64,000 nt of DNA from Luteipulveratus flavus. GTDB taxonomy: Bacteria; Actinomycetota; Actinomycetes; Actinomycetales; Dermatophilaceae. Numbering within the stretch: the first letter of the stretch is position 1; each line of letters begins with the position of its first letter. Both the position numbers and the translations under genes were made by a program. The notes under the pieces are model-generated. The model had not been told where the DNA came from. It ran no database searches and worked only from the letters and a program-made list of their open reading frames with translations. Shown here piece after piece: positions 33,718 through 42,608 of this stretch. The stretch is taken from NCBI RefSeq assembly GCF_029439465.1, contig NZ_JAROAV010000031.1, positions 62,001 to 126,000 of the forward strand, given 5' to 3'.

Positions 33718-34830
33718 GTGAGTTCCGCAGCCCGGCGCGTTCGCTCTCGGCGCACTTCTCCCGTGGTCGTCGCGCGGGCCGGCACCCCGTCCGGTGAGGC
33801 GATCGTCCGCGCGCTGGCCGACCGACCGGCGGGCCGGGTGGCCGTCCGCGCGCTCGGCGTGGCCGGGGGGACGGTCGAGCCCGAGCTCGCGTCCGAGCGC
33901 GTCGCGGTCGTCGCCGACGTCGACCTGGCCGCACCCTCCGTCGCCGATCACCTCGCCGGAGCGCGCGCGATCGTCCTCGTGCTCGCACCCGACGACCTGG
34001 CCGCCGAGCTCGCCGAGCGCGACCGCCGCGACCGCATCGCCACGGAGGTGCGCACGCTCGTCCTGGCGGCCGCCGCGACGTCCGTCGATCACCTGGTGCT
34101 GGTGACCAGCGCCATGGTGCACGGCGCGCTCCCGGACAACCCGGTGCCGCTCCCGGACGACGCGCCCCGCCGCGCGGAGGCGCTGGTCGGACTGGTCGGC
34201 GACCTGGTCGCCGCCGAGGAGGCGCTGGAGGGGGCTGCGGCACTCCACCCCGGGCTGCGGACGACCATCGTGCGGCCGGCGACCCTCGTCGGCGGCACCG
34301 ACACGATCATCACCCGGCACGTCGCCGCACCGCGGCTGCTGCGACTCAAGGACTCGGCCCCCGCCTGGCAGCTGTGCCATGTCGACGACCTCGGCCGGGC
34401 GGTCGCCCAGGTCGTCGACCAGGACCTCGGACCGACGGTGACCGTCGCGTGTGAGGGCTGGCTGACCCAGTCTGAGCTGGAGGAGGTGTCCGGTCTGCGC
34501 ACGGTGGAGCTGAGCGGTGCGGCTGCACAGGGCATCGCGCACCGGCTGCACCGCGTGGGCTCCCTCCCGTCGCCGGCGACGGACCTGGACTTCGTCGCCC
34601 ACCCGTGGGCCGTCGCCGCGCAACTGCTGCGCGACGCGGGCTGGCAGCCGCAGCACGACAACCGCGAGTGCGTGGAGCTGTTGCTCACCGATGCCCGGGC
34701 GCACCGCATGGGGACAACTCGCAGGTTCGACCGTAAGGATGGGGCGGCGATCGGCGCGGCGAGCGCGGCGGTCGCGATCGGAGCCACCGCGGCCATCGTG
34801 CGCCGACGTCGGAAGAAAGGCAGTGCGTGA
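33718..34830 (+). CDS. NAD(P)-binding SDR/epimerase-like protein with C-terminal anchor
   Basis: A 370-residue atypical extended-SDR protein. The nucleotide-binding region is degenerate (VVVARAGTPSGEAIVRAL) and no YxxxK is obvious; VLVTSAMVHGA and TTIVRPATLVGG resemble NAD-dependent epimerases. A hydrophobic segment followed by RRRRKK at the end suggests a membrane anchor. It overlaps moaE by four bases, so the genes are coupled. Related proteins with the same moaE neighbour occur in Actinobacteria; function unknown. Confidence 0.75.
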   Translation: MSSAARRVRSRRTSPVVVARAGTPSGEAIVRALADRPAGRVAVRALGVAGGTVEPELASERVAVVADVDLAAPSVADHLAGARAIVLVLAPDDLAAELAERDRRDRIATEVRTLVLAAAATSVDHLVLVTSAMVHGALPDNPVPLPDDAPRRAEALVGLVGDLVAAEEALEGAAALHPGLRTTIVRPATLVGGTDTIITRHVAAPRLLRLKDSAPAWQLCHVDDLGRAVAQVVDQDLGPTVTVACEGWLTQSELEEVSGLRTVELSGAAAQGIAHRLHRVGSLPSPATDLDFVAHPWAVAAQLLRDAGWQPQHDNRECVELLLTDARAHRMGTTRRFDRKDGAAIGAASAAVAIGATAAIVRRRRKKGSA

Positions 34831-35273
34831 GCGAGCAGCCCATCGCAGGAACCGACCTCAGGGCGCGGTTGCTGGACGTCCGGGACGAGCCCCTCTCCGT
34901 CGACGAGGTCCTGGCCGCGGTCAAGGACCCGGCGGCGGGCGGGATCGCGCTGTTCGTCGGCGTCGTCCGGCAGGTCGATCACGACCAGCCGGTCTCCGCA
35001 CTCGACTACTCCGCACACCCGAGCGCCGTCGACGCACTCGGTCGCGCAGCCGCGGCGGTCCTGACGGACGAGGTGACCGCGCTGGCCGCCGTCCATCGGA
35101 CCGGCCACCTCGAGGTGGGTGACACCGCGGTGGTGGTCGCGGTCAGCGCACCCCATCGCGGGCCCGCGTTGGAGGTGTGCCGGGAGATGATCGACACTCT
35201 CAAGCGCACGGTGCCGATCTGGAAGCACCAGCAGTTCAGTGACGGGAGCGATGAGTGGGTGGGTCTGCCATGA
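34827..35273 (+). CDS. moaE: Molybdopterin synthase large subunit MoaE
   Basis: A 148-residue catalytic subunit that, with MoaD, inserts the dithiolene sulfurs into precursor Z. The conserved FVGVVR and LDYSAHPSAVD near the N-terminus, HRTGHLEVGD, SAPHRG, and the catalytic lysines in LKRTVPIWKHQ are present. It uses GTG inside the stop of the SDR gene (GTGA) and its own stop overlaps the PDZ protease start (ATGA). No moaD is seen in this window; moeB lies at 6.3 kb. Confidence 0.93.
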   Translation: MSEQPIAGTDLRARLLDVRDEPLSVDEVLAAVKDPAAGGIALFVGVVRQVDHDQPVSALDYSAHPSAVDALGRAAAAVLTDEVTALAAVHRTGHLEVGDTAVVVAVSAPHRGPALEVCREMIDTLKRTVPIWKHQQFSDGSDEWVGLP

Positions 35274-36373
35274 GTACGCAGCAGGTCGCGCCGCCCGGGC
35301 AGCGGCGCCGCACCACCGGTGGCGGCCTCTCCCGCCGTACGACGTGGCTCCTGGTCGTCGTCGTGCTCGCGGTGATCATCGGGGCGGTCGGCCAGATGGT
35401 CAAGATGCCGTACGCGATCTTCAGCCCTGGCCCGGCGCAGGACACGCTCGGCAAGACCGGCAAGCAGGACATCATCGCGATCAGCGGCGCGCCCACGTAC
35501 CCGACCTCGGGGCGCCTCGACTTCACCACGGTGTCGCTGTACGGCGGCCCGAACTACCCGGTGAGCCTCTGGCAGTGGCTGCGGGCCAAGACGGACGACG
35601 ACAGCCAGATCGTGCCCGAGGAGCGCGTCTTCCCCAAGGGCGTGACCGGCAAGCAGGTCGAGCAGGAGAACACCGCGGAGATGGTGGGTTCCCAGCAGGC
35701 CGCGGAGGTGGTCGGCGTGCGGGCCGCCGGCAAGAAGGTCGGCGAGACCGTCAGCGTCGGCGCGGTGAGCAAGGGGCGCCCGGCCGATGGCCGGCTGAAG
35801 GCGGGTGATCGCATCGAGTCGATCGACGGCCGACCCGCGACGACGCTCGCCGCGGTGCACCAGCGGATGGACTCGGTGCAGGCGGGCGGCACGGTGCAGG
35901 TCGTCGTGACCCGCGCCGGTACCCGGCAGACCGTCGCCGTGCCCACCGTGAAGGACCCGCAGAGCGGACGCGCGGTGATCGGGATCACGCTCGCGCCGAA
36001 GTTCGACTTCCCGGTCGAGATCAAGGTCAACGCCGGTGACGTCGGTGGGCCCTCGGCGGGTCTGATGTTCAGCCTCGCGATCTACGACAAGCTCACGCCC
36101 GGACCGCTGACCGCCGGCAAGGAGTTCGCCGGTACCGGGACGATCGACACCGACGGCACCGTCGGCCCGATCGGCGGCATCCGGCAGAAGCTGGTGGGTG
36201 CGCGCGACGACGGCGCGGACTTCTTCCTCGCGCCGAAGGACAACTGCAACGAGGTCAAGGGACACGTGCCCGACGGGATGACCGTCATCAAGGTCACGAC
36301 GTTCGCGGACGCGCGCAGCTCGGTCGAGAAGGTGGCCAAGGGGCAGACGTCCGGACTCCCGTCCTGCGGCTGA
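35270..36373 (+). CDS. Membrane-anchored PDZ-Lon (S16) protease
   Basis: A 367-residue protein with an N-terminal membrane anchor (TWLLVVVVLAVIIGAVGQ), a PDZ domain (~140-220) and a C-terminal Lon-type S16 protease domain. The catalytic serine is in GGPSAGL (~263) and the lysine in IGGIRQKLVGA (~307). It corresponds to Rv3194c-like proteins, placed next to a UPF0182 gene as here. It starts inside the moaE stop. Probably a membrane quality-control or signalling protease facing outward. Confidence 0.92.
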   Translation: MSTQQVAPPGQRRRTTGGGLSRRTTWLLVVVVLAVIIGAVGQMVKMPYAIFSPGPAQDTLGKTGKQDIIAISGAPTYPTSGRLDFTTVSLYGGPNYPVSLWQWLRAKTDDDSQIVPEERVFPKGVTGKQVEQENTAEMVGSQQAAEVVGVRAAGKKVGETVSVGAVSKGRPADGRLKAGDRIESIDGRPATTLAAVHQRMDSVQAGGTVQVVVTRAGTRQTVAVPTVKDPQSGRAVIGITLAPKFDFPVEIKVNAGDVGGPSAGLMFSLAIYDKLTPGPLTAGKEFAGTGTIDTDGTVGPIGGIRQKLVGARDDGADFFLAPKDNCNEVKGHVPDGMTVIKVTTFADARSSVEKVAKGQTSGLPSCG

Positions 36374-36408
36374 CCCCGGCCGTGCGCGCTGTCGCGCCCG
36401 GCCGGGTC
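36372..36408. terminator. Bidirectional hairpin terminator
   Basis: GACCCCGGCCG (36372-36382) pairs, with one bulge, with CGGCCGGGTC (36399-36408); inner GCGCG/CGCGC extends the stem. It lies between convergent genes. Confidence 0.55.
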
Positions 36409-36415
36409 GCCGCGG

Positions 36416-36952
36416 TCAGCTGAGCGTCGCGCGCAGCGCCTCGACGAGCCCGGGGGCGATGTCCTTGCCGATGGCGACCTTGTCGTCGGAGTCGTTGCTG
36501 CGCTGGCGCAGCAGACAGACCGCCTCGCCGTCGCGGAGCACGGCGACCAGCAGTCGGACGTCCTCGCGCTCGGGGTGCGCGGCGAGGGCCTCGCTCGCCT
36601 CCTCGGGGTTCTCGGGCAGGTCGCGCTCGGCCTCCGGCGGCACCACGATCCGCTCGATCGCGAGGGCGACGCCGTCCACCTCCTCGGGCCACGCGAGCCG
36701 GCCGAGCATCGACTCCAGCGACGAGGTCGGGGGCATGCCCTCCTGCTCGATGGTGCTGTACGCGTCCGGGTCGACCCCGGCGAGCTGGTCCGCCAGGGCG
36801 GGCTCGCGGCGGGCGATGTCGGCGTTGCGGGCGATCGCGAACAGCCTGGGCGGCTGGTCCCAACCCGCGCCTGCCACGTGGCGTTCGGTGTCCACGGCAC
36901 AGCTCATCAGGGGGGTGAGGACCGGGCGGAGGGGCGGCTCAGATGACGTCAC
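36416..36952 (-). CDS. PPA1309-family protein
   Basis: A 178-residue actinobacterial protein of the PPA1309 family. The signature ERHVAGAGWDQPPRLFAIA is at the N-terminus and VRLLVAVLRDGEAVCLLRQRS at the C-terminus. Biochemical role unknown. The GTG at 36952 is chosen because the family N-terminus is short; an ATG at 36970 would add six residues and also lacks a good ribosome-binding site. Divergent from the UPF0182 gene. Confidence 0.8.
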   Translation of the reverse strand: MTSSEPPLRPVLTPLMSCAVDTERHVAGAGWDQPPRLFAIARNADIARREPALADQLAGVDPDAYSTIEQEGMPPTSSLESMLGRLAWPEEVDGVALAIERIVVPPEAERDLPENPEEASEALAAHPEREDVRLLVAVLRDGEAVCLLRQRSNDSDDKVAIGKDIAPGLVEALRATLS

Positions 36953-37075
36953 GGGGCCATCGTGCCCCACGGGAGCGCCCGTCCCGCAGACGCTCGGGCG
37001 GGTCTGCCGCCGGTGGACCCAGGTCGGCGGGTTAGGTTAGGGGCCCCTGGCCACCCCTGGAGAGAGCGGATCTCG

Positions 37076-40000
37076 GTGAGCTCGACGGACGACTTCGACG
37101 GTGACGGCGGCCGCCGCGGCCGATCCCCTTTCGCGCGCGGGCCTCGGGTGCCGGGCGCCCTGCGATCCCGGCGTTCGCCGCTGGCGTCGGCCCTGGCCGC
37201 CGTGGTCGGCGTCGTCGTCGTCGCGCTGCTGTGGTCGAACCTGTGGACCGAGAAGCTCTGGTACGACAGCGTGGGCTACTCCTCGGTGTTCCGGACGGAG
37301 CTGACCGCCAAGATTCTGATGTTCCTGATCGGCGGGGCGATCACGGGCGCTCTCATCGCGCTCAGTCTCGTGGTCGCGCACCGGAGCCGGCCGATCTACG
37401 CGCCGTCGACGCCGGAGCAGGACAACCTCGACCGCTACCGCGAGATGCTCGACCCCTTCCGGCGGGTCGCCTTCGTCGCCGTCCCGATCGTGTTCGGCCT
37501 GTTCGCCGGTGTGGCGGCACAGGCGCAGTGGAAGCTCCCGCTGCTGTGGCTCAACCGCCAGTCGTTCGGTGTCAAGGACCCCCAGTTCCACCTCGACATC
37601 GGCTTCTACGTCTTCACGCTGCCCCTGCTGGGCTTCCTGGTCGGCTTCCTGACGATGGCCCTGGTGCTCTCGCTCGTGGCCGCGGTCCTGACGCACTACG
37701 TCTACGGCGGGATCGCGTTGCAGGGCAAGGGTCCTCGCACGACGGACGCGGCGCGCGTCCACCTGTCGCTCCTGCTCGCGGGCATCGTGCTGCTGCGGGC
37801 GCTCGCGTACTGGCTGGACCGGTACGACCTGACGACCAGCAAGGGCCGGCTGTTCACCGGCATCGGGTACACCGACCAGCACGCAGTGCTGCCCACGAAG
37901 GCGATCCTGGCCATCGCGGCGCTGCTGTGCGCCGCGCTGTTCGTCTCCACGATCTGGACCCGGACCTGGCGGCTGCCGCTGCTCGGCACCGGTCTGCTGG
38001 TGGTGTGCGCCGTGCTGATCGGCGGCATCTACCCGGCGCTGGTGCAGAACTTCAGCGTGCGGCCGTCCGAGCAGACCCGTGAGGCCCCGTACATCAAGCG
38101 CAACATCGACGCGACGCGCACGGCGTACGCCCTGTCGAGCACGAAGTCGCAGAACTACCAGCCGAAGACGGACGTCTCGGCCGGGCAGCTGCGTGAGGAC
38201 GCCGCGACCGTCCCGGGCATCCGGATCGTCGACCCCTCGGTCGTCTCGCCCACCTACCGCCAGCTGCAGGGACGGGTGAACTACTACCAGTTCCCGGACG
38301 CCCTGGACGTCGACCGGTACGACATCGGCGGTCAGACCCGCGACACCGTCATCGCGGCGCGCGAGCTCGACCTCAGCGGTATCCCCGCGGGGCAGCGCAA
38401 CTGGGTCAACCAGCACTCGGTCTACACCCATGGCTTCGGCCTCGTCGCGGCGTACGGCAACAAGCGCACCGCCGAGGGCGAGCCGCAGTTCTTCGAGCGC
38501 AGCATCCCGCCGGTGGGTGAGCTCGGGAAGTACGAGCCGCGCATCTACTTCGGGGAGTCCTCGCCGACGTACTCGATCGTCGGCGGCGCACCGGGCAGCG
38601 CGCCCCGGGAGCTGGACTACCCCAACGAGGCGGCCGGCGGCGAGACCAAGAACACCTATCGGGGGAGCGGCGGCGTCAACGTCGGCTCCACCGCGCGCAA
38701 GCTGGCCTACGCCATCAAGTACCGGCAGTACAACATCATGCTGTCCGACGTCGTGAACGACCGGTCGCGCCTGCTGGACCACCGCGAGCCGCGCGAGCGC
38801 GTCCAGCGCGTGGCGCCGTGGCTGACGCTGGACGGCAACGCCTACCCGGTCGTGGTCAACGGGCGGATCAAGTGGGTCGTCGACGGCTACACGACCAGCG
38901 CGCGCTACCCGTACTCCCAGCTGGCCTCGATCGGCGACGTCACCTCCGACTCGCTGACCAACCGGTCCCAGAACGTCCGCGCGGTCGAGGGCGGTCAGGT
39001 CAACTACATCCGCAACTCGGTCAAGGCGACCGTCGACGCGTACGACGGCTCGGTCGACCTGTACGCGTGGGACGACCAGGACCCGGTGCTGAAGGCGTGG
39101 TCGAAGGCGTTCGGCAACACCGTGAAGCCGCTGTCCCAGGTCAACGGCACGCTGATGAGCCACCTGCGCTACCCGGAGGACCTGTTCAAGGTGCAGCGGG
39201 AGCTGCTCGCCCGCTACCACGTCACCGACCCGAGCGCGTTCTACCAGGGCAACGATGCCTGGCAGGTGCCGACGGACCCGACGCAGGCGCGCACGACGAC
39301 CGCGAGCGGCGTCGCGCAGGGCCCGGTCACGCCGCCGTACTACCTGTCCGTCGCGATGCCGGGCCAGCCCGCGCCGGCGTTCTCGCTGACGACCACGTTC
39401 ATCCCTGCAGGCTCGCGCCAGAACCTGTCCGGCTTCATGGCCGTCGATGCAGACGCGGGGGGTGAGACCGGGAAGAAACGCGCGGGGTACGGCACCATCC
39501 GGTTGCTGGAGATGCCACGTGCATCGACCATCCGCGGCCCCGGCCAGTTCCAGAACGACATCGAGTCTTCTCCGGTCCGCAGCACGGGCTTCGAGCAGAC
39601 GCTGTCGCAGACGCTCGCGCTGAACCGCCAGCAGGGCTCGACCGTCGCGCTCGGCAACCTGCTCACCCTGCCGGTCGGCGGCGGTCTGCTGTACGTCGAG
39701 CCGATCTACGTCCAGGCCCAGGGCGAGACGTCCTACCCGCTGCAGCGGTACGTCGTCACGGCCTTCGGCAACAAGCTCGCGTGGTCCGGCACGCTGGACG
39801 GCGCGCTCGACCAGCTGTTCGGCGGCAACTCGGGCGCGTCCGCCGGAGACGCGGGGACGACACCGACGACGCCACCGGGGACGTCGCCGTCACCCTCGCC
39901 GAGTCCGTCACCCTCGCCGAGCGGTTCCTCCAGTGCGCCTCCGACGCCTGGTCCGTCGGGGACGCTCAACCCTCAGCAGCAGGCGGTCAAGGACATCCAG

Positions 40001-40174
40001 GACGCCTACAACGAGGGCCAGCAGGCGCTCAAGCGGGGCGACTTCACGGCGTACGACCAGGCGCAGAAGAAGCTGAAGGCGGCGATCGACCGCGCGGTCA
40101 AGGCCAACCCGTCGGGCGGTTCGGTGACGGTGACGCCGACGCCGTCGACCACGCCGTCACCCTCGTCGAAGTAG
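37076..40174 (+). CDS. UPF0182 family large membrane protein
   Basis: A 1032-residue protein of the UPF0182 family (Rv3193c-like). About seven membrane segments lie in the first third (VVGVVVVALLWSNLWTEKLWY first), followed by a large presumably extracytoplasmic region (NYYQFPDALDVDRYD, YGESSPTYSIV-type sequences) and a Pro/Ser repeat linker before a short helical end. The GTG at 37076 fits the family N-terminus; TAGGTT around 37033 may be the -10. Function unknown; placement beside the PDZ-Lon protease is conserved. Confidence 0.9.
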   Translation: MSSTDDFDGDGGRRGRSPFARGPRVPGALRSRRSPLASALAAVVGVVVVALLWSNLWTEKLWYDSVGYSSVFRTELTAKILMFLIGGAITGALIALSLVVAHRSRPIYAPSTPEQDNLDRYREMLDPFRRVAFVAVPIVFGLFAGVAAQAQWKLPLLWLNRQSFGVKDPQFHLDIGFYVFTLPLLGFLVGFLTMALVLSLVAAVLTHYVYGGIALQGKGPRTTDAARVHLSLLLAGIVLLRALAYWLDRYDLTTSKGRLFTGIGYTDQHAVLPTKAILAIAALLCAALFVSTIWTRTWRLPLLGTGLLVVCAVLIGGIYPALVQNFSVRPSEQTREAPYIKRNIDATRTAYALSSTKSQNYQPKTDVSAGQLREDAATVPGIRIVDPSVVSPTYRQLQGRVNYYQFPDALDVDRYDIGGQTRDTVIAARELDLSGIPAGQRNWVNQHSVYTHGFGLVAAYGNKRTAEGEPQFFERSIPPVGELGKYEPRIYFGESSPTYSIVGGAPGSAPRELDYPNEAAGGETKNTYRGSGGVNVGSTARKLAYAIKYRQYNIMLSDVVNDRSRLLDHREPRERVQRVAPWLTLDGNAYPVVVNGRIKWVVDGYTTSARYPYSQLASIGDVTSDSLTNRSQNVRAVEGGQVNYIRNSVKATVDAYDGSVDLYAWDDQDPVLKAWSKAFGNTVKPLSQVNGTLMSHLRYPEDLFKVQRELLARYHVTDPSAFYQGNDAWQVPTDPTQARTTTASGVAQGPVTPPYYLSVAMPGQPAPAFSLTTTFIPAGSRQNLSGFMAVDADAGGETGKKRAGYGTIRLLEMPRASTIRGPGQFQNDIESSPVRSTGFEQTLSQTLALNRQQGSTVALGNLLTLPVGGGLLYVEPIYVQAQGETSYPLQRYVVTAFGNKLAWSGTLDGALDQLFGGNSGASAGDAGTTPTTPPGTSPSPSPSPSPSPSGSSSAPPTPGPSGTLNPQQQAVKDIQDAYNEGQQALKRGDFTAYDQAQKKLKAAIDRAVKANPSGGSVTVTPTPSTTPSPSSK

Positions 40175-40229
40175 GTCGCCGGCTCGATTTGGCACTCGGC
40201 GCCCGGTCCCGTACTGTTGGGTTCACCGA

Positions 40230-40306
40230 CGCGGGGTGGAGCAGCTCGGTAGCTCGCCGGGCTCATAACCCGGAGGTCGCAGGTTCAAATCCTGCCCCCG
40301 CTACCA
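40230..40306 (+). tRNA. Initiator tRNA-Met (CAU)
   Basis: A 77-nt tRNA with encoded CCA. Anticodon loop CTCATAA is flanked by the three G-C pairs (GGG/CCC) of initiator tRNAs. Position 1 is C and faces U at 72, a mismatch that marks initiators. The T-loop reads GGTTCAAATCC. Confidence 0.96.
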
Positions 40307-40318
40307 ACGCGTCAGGCG

Positions 40319-40354
40319 GACGAAGGCCCGGACCATGTGGTCCGGGCCTTCGTC
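40319..40354. terminator. Strong hairpin after tRNA-fMet
   Basis: A perfect 16-bp stem (40319-40334 with 40339-40354) with loop ATGT. It can end the tRNA transcript and, from the other side, the TetR-ABC operon. Confidence 0.8.
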
Positions 40355-40396
40355 ATTCCGCCAGTCCGACGAGGCAGCCCGGACGACGGCCGCGAC

Positions 40397-40999
40397 TCAG
40401 CTGCGAAGGTCGCCGGTCAGGTAGCGCTGGACTGTCGGGCCGACCATGCGGACGACGTCCTCGACAGGCAGGGACGCGAGGGGTTCCACCTGGACGACCT
40501 TGCGGACGACCAGCAGGCCGGCCACCTGGGTGGCCACCAGGCTGAGACGCAGGTCGAGGTCGTCGACCGTGCCGCGCAGCCGTTCGCGCAGCGGCGCGAG
40601 GACGATGCCGAGCAGGAACTCGCGCAGCATCGCCTCCTCGCCACCGGCCATCACCGTACGGAACGCCGCGACGGCTGCCGGGCCGGCGGAGGAGTCCCAG
40701 GTGGTGGCGATCTGCCGCAGCAGCGTCGCTCCCAGCTCCTCGACCGACGCCTCGACGAGCGGTGCGAGGACGACCTCGGGGTCGACCGGCAGCGCGACCA
40801 CCTCCAGGAAGAGCCCGCGCTTGCTCCCGAAGTAGTGGCTGATGAGAGCCGCGTCGACACCCGCAGCCGCCGCGACCGCTCGCATCGACGTCTGCTCGAA
40901 GCCCTTGGTACTGAACAGCTCTCGGGCCGAGTCGAGGATGCGGACGCGGGTGTCGGACGGGCCGCTCGGGCGACCGCTGCGACGGACCGCTGCGCTCAT
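40397..40999 (-). CDS. TetR-family repressor of the adjacent ABC exporter
   Basis: A 200-residue TetR protein with the N-terminal helix-turn-helix [27 protein letters not shown]. It is the last gene of an operon with a two-component ABC exporter; its ATG overlaps the permease stop (ATGA). The 18-bp palindrome over the start of the operon (42459-42476) is its likely operator, giving negative autoregulation relieved by a transported drug or metabolite. Confidence 0.88.
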   Translation of the reverse strand: MSAAVRRSGRPSGPSDTRVRILDSARELFSTKGFEQTSMRAVAAAAGVDAALISHYFGSKRGLFLEVVALPVDPEVVLAPLVEASVEELGATLLRQIATTWDSSAGPAAVAAFRTVMAGGEEAMLREFLLGIVLAPLRERLRGTVDDLDLRLSLVATQVAGLLVVRKVVQVEPLASLPVEDVVRMVGPTVQRYLTGDLRS

Positions 41000-41730
41000 C
41001 GCGTCTTCCTGGGCATGGACAGAGCAGCCAGCACGAGCGCACCCACGGCGAACGCGGCGAGCACGCCCACGTCCTTCAGCACGTCGCCGGACGGGTCCTG
41101 CTGTTCCGCGATCGACCTCAGCGCGTCGACGGCGTACGTCATGGGCAGGCAGTCGGAGATCCACTGCAGCAGCTGCGGCATCGAGTCGCGCGGGGCGAGC
41201 AGGCCGCACAGGAACACCTGCGGCCCGACGAACAGGGGCATGAACTGCACCGCCTGGAACTCGGTGCGCGCGAACGCACTGGCCAGCAGACCGGTCGCGA
41301 CACCGACCGCGGCGGCGAAGACGGCGACGACCAGCACCCACAGCACCGGGCCGGCCGTCTGCACGTCGAGGAACCACACGCTGACCGCGACGAGCACGGC
41401 CGCCTGGACCAGCGCCGCCAGCGCGAACGCTGCGCCGTACCCCGCCAGCAGGTCGGCGCGGTGCAGGGGAGTGGTGAGCAGCCGTTCCAGCGTGCCGGTG
41501 GTGCGTTCGCGCAGCATGGCGACCGACGTGATCAGGAACATCACCAGCATCGGCAGGATCCCCAGCATGGCGACCGCGATGCCGGTGAAGCGCGCGCTGC
41601 CGTCGTAGACGAAGGAGAGCAGCGTGAGCAGCAAGGTGGGCACGGCGACGATGAGGCCGATGGTGCGCGGGTCCGCCCGCAGCTGCTGCAGGTTGCGCCC
41701 GGCGGTGGCGAGAGCGATGCGAGGGTTCAT
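40996..41730 (-). CDS. ABC-2 type exporter permease
   Basis: A 244-residue membrane protein with about six segments and the ABC-2 pattern ([39 protein letters not shown]). It pairs with the ATPase upstream, whose stop overlaps its start (ATGA). Drug- or antibiotic-type exporters of this layout are common in Actinobacteria. Confidence 0.9.
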   Translation of the reverse strand: MNPRIALATAGRNLQQLRADPRTIGLIVAVPTLLLTLLSFVYDGSARFTGIAVAMLGILPMLVMFLITSVAMLRERTTGTLERLLTTPLHRADLLAGYGAAFALAALVQAAVLVAVSVWFLDVQTAGPVLWVLVVAVFAAAVGVATGLLASAFARTEFQAVQFMPLFVGPQVFLCGLLAPRDSMPQLLQWISDCLPMTYAVDALRSIAEQQDPSGDVLKDVGVLAAFAVGALVLAALSMPRKTR

Positions 41731-42467
41731 GCGGCGACCTCCTGCTGCGTGCGGATGAGAGCCAGGAAGGCCTCGTCCATCGAGTCGGTACCCGTGCTGC
41801 GGATGAGCTCCTGCGGCGGCTCGTGCGCGAGGAGCCGGCCGTCGCGCATCAGCAGGACGCTGTCGCACCGGGACGCCTCGTCCATGACGTGGCTGGACAC
41901 CAGCAGCGTGACGCCGTTCTCGGCGAGTGCGCGCATCGAGGTCCACAGCTCCTCGCGGGTGAGCGGGTCGAGCCCGACGGTCGGCTCGTCGAGGACGAGC
42001 AGCTCGGGAGAGCCGACCAGGGCGCAGGCCAGCGAGGCCCGGCTCGCCTGGCCGCCGGACAGCCGGTCGACGCGGCGGTCGGCGTACGCGCCCAGCCCTA
42101 CGGTGTCGATGGCCTCCCGAGCGCTGCTGCGAGGGGCTGCGGCCAGGGTCGCGAAGTACGCGACGTTCTGCTCGACGGTGAGGTCGCGGTAGACGCTGAC
42201 GGCCTGCGTGACGTACCCGATCCGCGACCGCAGCGTGGGTGCGCCGGGGATGTGCCCGAGGACCCGGGCGGTGCCGGAGGTGATCCGCTGCACGCCGACC
42301 AGGGTGCGCATGAGGGTCGTCTTCCCGCAGCCCGACGGGCCCATCAGGCCGACGACAGCTCCGGTCGGTACGGCGAAGTCGAGGTCGCGCAGCACGGGAT
42401 GGCCGCCCCGGTCGACGCTCAACCCGTCGACGGACACCGCCGCCTCATCAGGTGTTGAATTCATCAT
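41727..42467 (-). CDS. ABC exporter ATP-binding protein
   Basis: A 246-residue ATPase with Walker [10 protein letters not shown], signature [12 protein letters not shown] and Walker [14 protein letters not shown]. The start MMNSTPDE at 42467 is preferred because the promoter (TTGACA, 18 nt, GATATT) places the transcription start on or next to this ATG, suggesting a leaderless message. It is the first gene of ATPase-permease-TetR. Confidence 0.9.
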   Translation of the reverse strand: MMNSTPDEAAVSVDGLSVDRGGHPVLRDLDFAVPTGAVVGLMGPSGCGKTTLMRTLVGVQRITSGTARVLGHIPGAPTLRSRIGYVTQAVSVYRDLTVEQNVAYFATLAAAPRSSAREAIDTVGLGAYADRRVDRLSGGQASRASLACALVGSPELLVLDEPTVGLDPLTREELWTSMRALAENGVTLLVSSHVMDEASRCDSVLLMRDGRLLAHEPPQELIRSTGTDSMDEAFLALIRTQQEVAA

Positions 42468-42476
42468 GTGATGAAT
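42459..42476. promoter_or_regulatory. Palindromic operator over the ABC operon start
   Basis: ATTCATCA, TG, TGATGAAT: 8-bp arms in perfect inversion. It covers the -10 end and the ATG codons of the ATPase gene, where TetR binding would block transcription. Confidence 0.65.
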
Positions 42477-42503
42477 ATCGACCTCATGGCCGTCCGTTGT
42501 CAA
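42474..42503 (-). promoter_or_regulatory. SigA-type promoter of the ABC-TetR operon
   Basis: TTGACA (42503-42498), 18-nt spacer, GATATT (42479-42474). The predicted start site is 42467, the first base of the ATPase ATG. Confidence 0.65.
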
Positions 42504-42535
42504 TACCTCCAGGTGGCGGCCCGGTCGCCGAACGC

Positions 42536-42571
42536 GCACTGTCCGGCCCCCGGGAGGGGACCGGACAGTGC
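42536..42571 (-). terminator. Hairpin terminator of the FHA-ABC gene
   Basis: GCACTGTCCGG (42536-42546) pairs perfectly with CCGGACAGTGC (42561-42571), 38 nt after the FHA-ABC stop on the minus strand. Confidence 0.65.
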
Positions 42572-42608
42572 TGTCAGGTGGTGGGGCGTGGCCGCTCGCG
42601 GGGTCGGG

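Noticed and set aside
37037-39220. 727-codon minus-strand frame inside the UPF0182 gene
   Set aside because: Its translation is repetitive Arg/Val/Asp/Gln sequence typical of reading the antisense of a high-GC gene; UPF0182 on the plus strand is clear.
40230-40354. tRNA-fMet as an integration site
   Set aside because: The tRNA is intact, no integrase or direct repeat of its 3' end was seen, and the following genes have normal composition.
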